From positions 62,001 to 126,000 of the forward strand of contig NZ_JACHBD010000007.1 in the NCBI RefSeq assembly GCF_014200175.1: a stretch of DNA of 64,000 nt, in the 5' to 3' direction. Below the pieces are notes generated by a model. It made no database searches. It was not told the DNA's origin and saw only the letters and a program-made list of their open reading frames with translations. The first letter of the stretch is position 1. Every line of letters begins with the position of its first letter. This document shows, piece after piece, positions 46,942 to 53,999 of this stretch. Made by a program: the position numbers and the translations under genes. Source of the DNA: Rhizobium lentis. GTDB lineage: Bacteria; Pseudomonadota; Alphaproteobacteria; Rhizobiales; Rhizobiaceae.

Positions 46942-48141
46942 ATGAAGATCACCGACCTGCGCTGTGCCGTTATCGGCAGACACCCGATCGTCCGCATCGC
47001 TACCGACGAGGGCCTTTATGGCCTGGGCGAAGTCGAATTCACCAAATCCTACCTCAAGCCCTTTGTGCTGCATTTCCGCGAGGCGCTGATCGGCGAGGAC
47101 CCGACCGACGTCGAGAGAGTGATGCTGAAGATCCGCCAACGCGGCTCTTTCAAGCCGTATGGCGCGGCGGTGAGCGCGATCGAGCATGCGCTTTGGGATA
47201 TTGCCGGCAAGGCCGCGGGCGTGCCCGTCTATAAACTCCTCGGCGGCAAGGTGCGGGACAAGGTGCGCGTCTACAACGGCTCGGTCCGCCAGAAGCGAAC
47301 CGGCGACCGGCCGGAAGATTACGCCGCTGACGTCAAATGGATGATGGAGCAGCCGCAGAACTTCTTCATGATCAAGCAGGGCATCTCCTTCCATTCCAAC
47401 ATGAAGGACACCATCGAGGGTTTCCACTACGGCGTGACCCAGAAGAAGGCCGGCTATCACGGTGCCATGGATCAGGGCGTGATCAGCGAGCGCGGTTTCA
47501 ACCACATGCTCGACTGCGTGATCGCGATGAAGGAAGTGCTGGGCGACAGGGTCAGCCTGGCGCTCGACTGCGGCCCGGGCTGGATGCTGCCGGATGCGAT
47601 CAGGTTCGCTCGCGCCGTCGAGAAGTACAACTTGATGTGGCTCGAGGACATGCTGACTGGCGACTACGTGCCGTGGGTCAATCCGCAGGCCTATCGGGAG
47701 CTGACGACCTCCACCTCGACGCCAATCCACACTGGTGAGCAGATCTACCTCAGGCACAATTTCAAGGAACTGATCGAGACACAGGCAGTCCGCGTCATCG
47801 GCCCCGATCCAGCCGATATTGGCGGCATTGCCGAGCTCAAATGGGTCGCCGAACACGCCTACATGCACTCGATCCTGATGGCACCGCACGGCACGGCCAA
47901 CGGCCTGCTCGGCCTCGGTGCGTTGATCAATGTCTGCGCGACATTGCCGGCGAATTACGTCGCGTTCGAATATCCGACTGCTTCGGACCCCTGGTGGGAG
48001 GATCTGGTTATCGGTTTGCCGCCGCAGATCGTGAAGGACAGCATGGTGGACCTACTGGAAGCACCCGGGCTGGGTCTCGACATCGACGCTGAAGCGGCCG
48101 GGAGATATCTCAGGGAAGAGGATGCGGGCTTTTTCGACTGA
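46942..48141 (+). CDS. Enolase-superfamily protein, divergent subgroup (399 residues)
   Basis: A 399-residue MR/MLE member. D209 (LALDCGPGW), E235 (MWLEDMLTG), E265 (IHTGEQIYL) and H316 (MAPHGTANG) can be lined up; the second-strand lysine is K145 (FMIKQGI). The DxH motif is missing (DCG) and E235-E265 spacing is 30 rather than 26. Closest in layout to the preceding gene, from which it may have arisen. Last gene of the operon, followed by a shared terminator. Confidence 0.82.
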   Translation: MKITDLRCAVIGRHPIVRIATDEGLYGLGEVEFTKSYLKPFVLHFREALIGEDPTDVERVMLKIRQRGSFKPYGAAVSAIEHALWDIAGKAAGVPVYKLLGGKVRDKVRVYNGSVRQKRTGDRPEDYAADVKWMMEQPQNFFMIKQGISFHSNMKDTIEGFHYGVTQKKAGYHGAMDQGVISERGFNHMLDCVIAMKEVLGDRVSLALDCGPGWMLPDAIRFARAVEKYNLMWLEDMLTGDYVPWVNPQAYRELTTSTSTPIHTGEQIYLRHNFKELIETQAVRVIGPDPADIGGIAELKWVAEHAYMHSILMAPHGTANGLLGLGALINVCATLPANYVAFEYPTASDPWWEDLVIGLPPQIVKDSMVDLLEAPGLGLDIDAEAAGRYLREEDAGFFD

Positions 48142-48190
48142 ACCTCCCTCCGCCTGTCGCGGCCAGCTTGTCGGGCGCCGTAATAGAACC

Positions 48191-48230
48191 AAAACAGCCG
48201 CCTGCCTCGCAGCAAGCGGCTGTTTGCTTT
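48191..48230. terminator. Bidirectional terminator between the enolase operon and lpdA
   Basis: AAACAGCCGC and GCGGCTGTTT form a 10-bp stem around a 14-nt loop, with T-rich flanks on each side. It ends both the plus-strand enolase operon and the minus-strand lpdA transcript. Confidence 0.8.
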
Positions 48231-48243
48231 GTGACGATCAAGA

Positions 48244-49650
48244 TTACATGTGGATCGGCTTGAAGAAGGTCGCGAGCGCAGCTTCCTTGACCGCTTCCGA
48301 CATCGTCGGATGCGCGTGGCAGCTGCGGCCGAGATCTTCCGACGAACCGCCGAACTCCATCAGCACGGCAATCTCGTGGATCATCTCGCCGGCGCCGAAG
48401 CCGACGATATGGCCGCCAAGCACGCGGTCGGTTTCCTTGTCGGCGAGGATCTTGACGAAGCCGTCGGTCGCCAGCATCGCGCGGGCGCGGCCGTTCGCAG
48501 TGAACGGGAACTTGCCGACCTTGTAGGCAATACCCGCCGCCTTCAGCTCTTCCTCGGTCTTGCCGACCGAGGCGATCTCGGGCTGCGTGTAGACAACGCT
48601 CGGAATGACATCATAGTTCACATGGCCATGCTGCCCGGCGAGGATTTCGGCAAGCGCCACGCCCTCGTCTTCCGCCTTGTGCGCCAGCATCGGACCCTTG
48701 ACCACATCGCCGATCGCATAGATGCCTGCGACATTGGTCTTGAAGCGACCGTCGATCTCGACACGGCCACGATTGTCGAGCGCAACGCCGGCCCCTTCGA
48801 GGCCGAGACCTGCCGTATAAGGCTTGCGGCCGGTCGCGATCAAAACGATCTCGGCGTCGAGCGTCACCTTATCTCCGCCCTTGACTGGTTCGAAGGTGAC
48901 CTTGGCGCCCGTGCCGCCCTTTTCAACGCCGGTGACTTTGGCGCCGAGATGGAAATCGATGCCCTGCTTGGCAAGCATGCGCTGGAACTGTTTGGAGACC
49001 TCGCCGTCCATGCCGCCGAGGATGGTGTCGAGATATTCGACGACCGTGACCTTGGCACCAAGGCGTGCCCAGACCGAGCCCAGCTCGAGGCCGATGACAC
49101 CGCCGCCGACGACGATCAGCGTTTCCGGCACCTTTTCCAGCGCGATGCCGCCGGTGGAGGAAATGACGGTCTTTTCATCGATCTCCACCTGCACGCCGGG
49201 AATGCCAGCGACATCCGAGCCGGTGGCGATGACAATGTTCTTGCCCTCGATCTCCTGCACCTGGCCATCCTCGGCGGTGACGGCAACCTTGCCGGCCGAG
49301 ACGATCTTGCCGGTGCCCTGGAAGGCATCGATCTTGTTCTTCTTGAAGAGGAAGGCGACGCCGTCGACATTTGCCTTCACCGTCGCATCCTTGTGCGCCA
49401 TCATATTAGCGAGGTTGAGCGTCGGCGCCGGAATGTCGATGCCGAGCGCGCTCATGCCGTGGCCGGCCTGATGGAACATTTCGGAGGCATGCAGTAGCGC
49501 CTTCGACGGGATGCAACCGACGTTCAGGCAGGTGCCGCCATAGGTCGCGCGCTTTTCGACGACGGCGACCTTGAGGCCGAGTTGGGCTGCCTTGACGGCG
49601 CAGACATAGCCGCCCGGGCCGGTTCCGATAACGATCACATCGTAAGACAT
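48244..49650 (-). CDS. lpdA: Dihydrolipoyl dehydrogenase (E3 of 2-oxoglutarate dehydrogenase)
   Basis: A 468-residue flavoprotein that reoxidises the dihydrolipoyl group of E2 with NAD+. FAD motif VIVIGTGPGGYVCAVKAAQL, redox disulfide GGTCLNVGCIPSKALLHA, NAD motif VGGGVIGLELGSVW, C-terminal His-Glu HAHPTMSEAVKEA. ATG at 49650 is fixed by GGGAAAGAAG and family length. Last gene of the sdh-mdh-suc block in transcription order. Confidence 0.95.
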   Translation of the reverse strand: MSYDVIVIGTGPGGYVCAVKAAQLGLKVAVVEKRATYGGTCLNVGCIPSKALLHASEMFHQAGHGMSALGIDIPAPTLNLANMMAHKDATVKANVDGVAFLFKKNKIDAFQGTGKIVSAGKVAVTAEDGQVQEIEGKNIVIATGSDVAGIPGVQVEIDEKTVISSTGGIALEKVPETLIVVGGGVIGLELGSVWARLGAKVTVVEYLDTILGGMDGEVSKQFQRMLAKQGIDFHLGAKVTGVEKGGTGAKVTFEPVKGGDKVTLDAEIVLIATGRKPYTAGLGLEGAGVALDNRGRVEIDGRFKTNVAGIYAIGDVVKGPMLAHKAEDEGVALAEILAGQHGHVNYDVIPSVVYTQPEIASVGKTEEELKAAGIAYKVGKFPFTANGRARAMLATDGFVKILADKETDRVLGGHIVGFGAGEMIHEIAVLMEFGGSSEDLGRSCHAHPTMSEAVKEAALATFFKPIHM

Positions 49651-49676
49651 TGCTTCTTTCCCTTTGGATTTTTCAA

Positions 49677-50315
49677 TTAGTCGGCTGCGCGCGACAGCGC
49701 GAGGCGGAAGCCGAAGCCGACGAGTGCCGCTCCGGTGATGCGGTTGAACCATTTGCCGCTGGCGATGAAGCGGTCACGGATCGTCTTGACCGTGAAGAAA
49801 TAGGAAACGCCGGCAAACCAGGCGACCAGCGCCGTCGCCATGCCGATGCCGTAGGAGAACTGGATCAGTGCGGGCGTGTCGTGATGGACGAGCGTCGAAA
49901 ACAAGGACAGGAAGAACAGCACCGGCTTCGGGTTCAGCGCGTTGGTGATGAATCCCATGCCGAGGCATGTCAGCATTGGGGCCGACTTGCGGTCTTCGGC
50001 CGTGACGTCGATCTCCTGCACCTTGAATCCAGGTTCGCGGAACGACTTGATGCCGAGATAGACGAGATAGGCGACACCCGCCCATTTGATTGCTGCAAAC
50101 AGCATCAGCGACTTGGAGACGATCAGACCGAGGCCAAGGATCGTGTAGCTGATATGAAAGAGCAGCGAGATGCCCATGCCGAGCCCGGTCATTATGGCGG
50201 CGCGACGCCCATGCACGATGCTCTGGCGCAGGATGACAGCGAAATCGGCGCCCGGCGCGACGATGAAGATCGAGAAGACGGCCATCAGACCAAGGAATTC
50301 GATGATGTAAGTCAT
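49677..50315 (-). CDS. LysE/RhtB family translocator
   Basis: A 212-residue inner-membrane exporter with about six helices. Family blocks: FSIFIVAPGADFAVILRQSI with the P-G-P/A-type motif, YLVYLGIKSFREPG and GFITNALNPKPVLFFLSLF. It exports amino acids or related small molecules; substrate unknown. It lies between the SDR gene and lpdA, apparently within the TCA transcript. Confidence 0.88.
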   Translation of the reverse strand: MTYIIEFLGLMAVFSIFIVAPGADFAVILRQSIVHGRRAAIMTGLGMGISLLFHISYTILGLGLIVSKSLMLFAAIKWAGVAYLVYLGIKSFREPGFKVQEIDVTAEDRKSAPMLTCLGMGFITNALNPKPVLFFLSLFSTLVHHDTPALIQFSYGIGMATALVAWFAGVSYFFTVKTIRDRFIASGKWFNRITGAALVGFGFRLALSRAAD

Positions 50316-50332
50316 GGTGTTTTCGCCCTGTC

Positions 50333-51085
50333 CTAACGGCCGCCGCTCACATTGAGGATCGATCCGGTGACATAGGACGCCGATGGTGAAAGCAGATAGA
50401 GGATTGCGTCCGCCACCTCCTCCGGCATGCCGGCCCGCTGCATCGGGACCGATGGCGCCATTTCGCGCGCCCGGTCCGGCAACCCACCGGATGCATGGAG
50501 ATCGGTTTCGATGATGCCGGGCCTGACGGCATTGACGCGAATCCCTTCCGCGGCGACCTCGCGCGCAAGTCCGATGGTGAAGGTGTCGATCGCCGCTTTC
50601 GATGCCGCATAATCGACATACTGCGTCGCCGAACCGAGGACTGCCGCCATCGAGGAGAGGTTGACGATGGCCCCGCCCTGCCCACTATATCGGCGCGACA
50701 TGCGGCGCACGGCCTCAGCGGCGCAGAGTATCGAGCCGGTCACATTGACGCGCAGCATGCGCTCGATCCGCTCGACCGACATCTCGTCGACCCGCTGCGG
50801 ATAGTCGACGATGCCGGCATTGTTGACCAGTCCGTCGAGCCGGCCGAAATGACCATCGACCGCGGTGAACATTGCGGCGATATCCGCGGCCTTGCCGACA
50901 TCGCCCGGGATCGCCACGGCCTCGCCGCCGCTTTCTGTGATCGCCGCAACGACGGCATCCGCCGCTTGCCGGTTGGCGGCGTAATTGACCGCGACGCGCC
51001 AGCCCTGACGCGCGGCAAGGCGGCAGACGGCCGCGCCGATGCCCCGGCTTCCGCCGGTCACGAGAACAACAGGTGTATCGCTCAT
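50333..51085 (-). CDS. SDR family oxidoreductase
   Basis: A 250-residue classical SDR: VVLVTGGSRGIGAAVCRL, LVNNAGIVD, catalytic Ser in VNLSSMAAVL, YAASK (unusually preceded by VD), and ASYVTGSILNVSGGR. AAGGAG precedes the ATG at 51085. Overlaps the preceding small gene by 4 bp. Substrate unknown; such genes are often labelled glucose 1-dehydrogenase or FabG-like. Confidence 0.88.
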   Translation of the reverse strand: MSDTPVVLVTGGSRGIGAAVCRLAARQGWRVAVNYAANRQAADAVVAAITESGGEAVAIPGDVGKAADIAAMFTAVDGHFGRLDGLVNNAGIVDYPQRVDEMSVERIERMLRVNVTGSILCAAEAVRRMSRRYSGQGGAIVNLSSMAAVLGSATQYVDYAASKAAIDTFTIGLAREVAAEGIRVNAVRPGIIETDLHASGGLPDRAREMAPSVPMQRAGMPEEVADAILYLLSPSASYVTGSILNVSGGR

Positions 51086-51612
51086 GTCGCACACTCCTTG
51101 AATGTCAGCACATCCCACGGCGCCACCGAAGCTTTGCCCTCACCCCAGGCGCTGGATTCGCGAATGGCGGGACCAAGCCCGGGGAGCACAAGCTTTTCGG
51201 CGGCCGCAGCGCCTTCCGGCTGCAGATTATCCATCTCGCCCTTGGCATCCATGCCGTAGACGGCGCCCTGCCAAACCGTGCAGGCGTCGAGATCGGCGCC
51301 GGTCACATCGCCCTCAGGACAGTTGAACATCAGGATGCCGATGGCGCGGACCGGATCCTCCGACGGCATGACATAGCCTTCCATGACGACGGATGTCTTG
51401 AGCGCGCTCACCTTGAACTGGTTGCTGGCGGCAGCCGAAGGAGAATTCAGCGGCGCGAAGCGCAGTTCATAGGCGCCGTCACGGTCGGTGTAGACGGCCT
51501 GCTCCTGTTTGCAATCGATAGCGAACGCGGCAACCGGAATGACGAAAAATACCGCGGCTGCAATCGCAGCCACGCCCTTCCGTCCTGCCATGATCCCGAT
51601 CGTCCCGCTCAT
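51082..51612 (-). CDS. Conserved exported protein of unknown function
   Basis: A 176-residue protein with a signal peptide (VAAIAAAVFFVIPVAAFAID) and two cysteine-containing stretches (DCKQEQAV, FNCPEGDV, LDACTVWQG). No family is recognised. It is bracketed by 4-bp overlaps with the DUF4241-like gene before it and the SDR after it, so the three are probably coupled in translation. Confidence 0.7.
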   Translation of the reverse strand: MSGTIGIMAGRKGVAAIAAAVFFVIPVAAFAIDCKQEQAVYTDRDGAYELRFAPLNSPSAAASNQFKVSALKTSVVMEGYVMPSEDPVRAIGILMFNCPEGDVTGADLDACTVWQGAVYGMDAKGEMDNLQPEGAAAAEKLVLPGLGPAIRESSAWGEGKASVAPWDVLTFKECAT

Positions 51613-52358
51613 TGCACCTTCGGCTCTCGCCGTCCGTCGGCATTCTCGATCAAACCGAAATCCGTCAACAGCGCCAGCGGGCGGCCATCCTTGTCGAGGC
51701 CCCAGAAGACGGGATAGAAACCATCGCCCCAGCCGCTCCAGAACACGGCGACATTACCCTTCTTGCCGGCCATCGGACGGTGCAGTGCATAATGGCCCTT
51801 GTTGGCATCGAGGTCCGAAGCCAGCACGTCGTCGTAATAATTGATGTCGGCGTCCGGCTTCTGCGCTTGGACCTGCGCTTCGCGCTCTTCGATCAACGCC
51901 AGCGTATCGGCATCCATATAGCAGCCGAGACCGGCGTCGACGGGGTAGCCGAAGATCTCACCGTCCTTCAGCGTCGCTACGTCTTGCCCGGGCAGAACGG
52001 CAAGCTCCCAATGATCCGGCTTGCCCTCGGCAAACCGCATGCCGGCGGCAGCGATCCGCCCGAAGGCCTGGTAGAGCGTCACCGGATAGTCGCCCGGTGC
52101 AACCCTCCTGGCGAGTGCCGGCCGATCGGGCTGGGCGAGCGGATCGGCGGCGACGATGCGCCCCGAGGTCAGCTCGACATTGCCCATGTGGATCACGCCG
52201 ATCGAACGTTCGGAAAGCTCGGCGTCACCGAGCGTCACCAGCTCGAAATTGCTGCTGGCCTTGCTGATATCTAAGCCAGCCGCCGATGCAGAAACCGGAG
52301 CATGCGCGGCGGCAGCGCAAAGAACAAGGCGCGCCGCTCGCATGATCCGGTTCCGCAT
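51609..52358 (-). CDS. DUF4241 family exported protein
   Basis: A 249-residue protein with a signal peptide (RLVLCAAAAHAPVSASAAG). The block VFWSGWGDGFYPVFWGLDKD matches DUF4241 proteins as recalled, and WELAVLPGQD and GYPVDAGLGCYMD also fit. Function unknown. ATG at 52358 follows AAGGAG. Directly downstream of sucB (11 bp) and overlapping the next gene by 4 bp. Confidence 0.78.
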   Translation of the reverse strand: MRNRIMRAARLVLCAAAAHAPVSASAAGLDISKASSNFELVTLGDAELSERSIGVIHMGNVELTSGRIVAADPLAQPDRPALARRVAPGDYPVTLYQAFGRIAAAGMRFAEGKPDHWELAVLPGQDVATLKDGEIFGYPVDAGLGCYMDADTLALIEEREAQVQAQKPDADINYYDDVLASDLDANKGHYALHRPMAGKKGNVAVFWSGWGDGFYPVFWGLDKDGRPLALLTDFGLIENADGRREPKVQ

Positions 52359-52369
52359 GAAAAAGCTCC

Positions 52370-53635
52370 TTAGAGATCGAGAACCAGCCGTTCCGGATCT
52401 TCCAGGCTTTCCTTGACGCGCACGAGGAAGGTGACCGCTTCCTTGCCGTCAACGATGCGGTGATCATATGAAAGCGCCAGATACATCATCGGACGGATGA
52501 CCACCTGGCCGCCGATTGCAACCGGCCGTTCCTGGATCTTGTGCATGCCGAGAATGCCGGACTGCGGTGCGTTGAGGATCGGCGAGGACATCAGCGAGCC
52601 GTAAACCCCACCGTTGGTGATGGTGAAGGTGCCACCCTGCATATCGGCCATGGAGAGCGAGCCGTCACGGGCTGCCTTGGCAAGTCGGCCGAGGTCTTTC
52701 TCGATTTCGGCGATCGACATCTGGTCGGCATCGCGGATGACAGGAACGACGAGACCCTTGTCGGTGCCGACGGCCATGCCGACATGGCAGTAGTTCTTGT
52801 AGATGACATCGGTGCCGTCGATCTCGGCATTGACCGCCGGCAATTCCTTCAGCGCATGCGTTACCGCCTTGGTGAAGAAGCCCATGAAGCCAAGCTTGAC
52901 GCCGTGCTTCTTCTCGAAAATGTCCTTGTACTTGTTGCGCAGGTCCATGACTGCCTTCATGTCCACCTCGTTATAGGTGGTGAGCATGGCGGCGGTATTC
53001 TGCGCGTCCTTGAGGCGCTTGGCGATCGTCTGGCGCAGGCGCGTCATCTTCACGCGCTCTTCGCGCGAGGCATCCTCGACCGTCGACGGGCCCCGCGCAG
53101 CGGCGGGTGCTGCCGCCGGGGCGGCTGCGGGAGCGGAAATACCCTTGGCGACGGCGGCAATGACATCGCCCTTCAGCACCTGGCCGCGCTTGCCGCTGCC
53201 GTCGACCTGACCGGCGGAGAGATTGCTCTCGGCCAGCATCTTTGCAGCCGCCGGGGCCGGCGGCATGGTGGAAACGGAAGCGCTCGACGAGGATGCAGCC
53301 GCAGCGGCGATCGGTGCCGGCTGAGCAGGAGCAGCCGCAGCTGGCTGGGCAGGAGCGGCGGCCGGTGCAGCAGCTGCCGGCGCGGCGGCAGCGACGGCAC
53401 CTTCGGCGATCTGGCCGAGCAGCGCGCCGAGACCGACGGTTTCGCCGGCGGCAGCGACGATTTCCAAAAGCGTGCCGGAGACGGGTGCCGGAACTTCGAT
53501 GGTCACCTTGTCGGTTTCAAGCTCGAGAATCGGCTCGTCGGCCTTGATGGCGTCGCCGACCTTCTTGAACCAGGTGCCGACGGTTGCCTCGCTGACGGAT
53601 TCACCGAGAGTTGGAACGCGGATTTCTGTGGCCAT
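52370..53635 (-). CDS. sucB: Dihydrolipoyllysine-residue succinyltransferase (E2 of 2-oxoglutarate dehydrogenase)
   Basis: A 421-residue E2. Lipoyl domain with the modified Lys in [13 protein letters not shown] (about 43), an Ala/Pro-rich linker, the E3-binding domain ([20 protein letters not shown]) and the C-terminal acyltransferase with catalytic His-Asp in [14 protein letters not shown]. It works with SucA and LpdA in the TCA cycle. 41 bp after the YciI-like gene. Confidence 0.96.
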   Translation of the reverse strand: MATEIRVPTLGESVSEATVGTWFKKVGDAIKADEPILELETDKVTIEVPAPVSGTLLEIVAAAGETVGLGALLGQIAEGAVAAAAPAAAAPAAAPAQPAAAAPAQPAPIAAAAASSSSASVSTMPPAPAAAKMLAESNLSAGQVDGSGKRGQVLKGDVIAAVAKGISAPAAAPAAAPAAARGPSTVEDASREERVKMTRLRQTIAKRLKDAQNTAAMLTTYNEVDMKAVMDLRNKYKDIFEKKHGVKLGFMGFFTKAVTHALKELPAVNAEIDGTDVIYKNYCHVGMAVGTDKGLVVPVIRDADQMSIAEIEKDLGRLAKAARDGSLSMADMQGGTFTITNGGVYGSLMSSPILNAPQSGILGMHKIQERPVAIGGQVVIRPMMYLALSYDHRIVDGKEAVTFLVRVKESLEDPERLVLDL

Positions 53636-53676
53636 TGTTCAGATCCTGATTTCGTGTGTGTTCGTTTTTAAGCGTT

Positions 53677-53985
53677 TCAGACGGCGGGCGGCCGCAAGAT
53701 TATTGAGGGCATCGGCAGGACATCGAAACGGAAACCGAAACCGGAAGCGATGATCGGGTCGCCGTCGGCAAGAGCCAGCGCGGCCGCGTGATCCTCGACT
53801 TCGACGACCGCCATGCCGAAGGCGCCTTCACCTTCGAACACGGGACCGACGACGATCGCCGATCCCGCAAGCGCATTCCGATGCCAGTATTCGACGTGGC
53901 GTTTCATCGCCGCCATTTCCTCCCCGCTCCCGTCATGCGGGAAAGTGGGGCGCGGCGGCAGCAGTCTCAAAAAGAAATAAGCCAT
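53677..53985 (-). CDS. YciI-like protein
   Basis: A 102-residue YCII-domain protein (MAYFFLRLLPPRPTFPHDGS, FGMAVVEVEDHAAAL, ADGDPIIASG). The His/Asp pair typical of the fold is visible. No defined activity. AAGGGGG lies just before the ATG at 53985. It fills the gap between sucA and sucB and must be co-transcribed with them. Confidence 0.82.
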   Translation of the reverse strand: MAYFFLRLLPPRPTFPHDGSGEEMAAMKRHVEYWHRNALAGSAIVVGPVFEGEGAFGMAVVEVEDHAAALALADGDPIIASGFGFRFDVLPMPSIILRPPAV

Positions 53986-53999
53986 TGCGCCCCCTTGAT

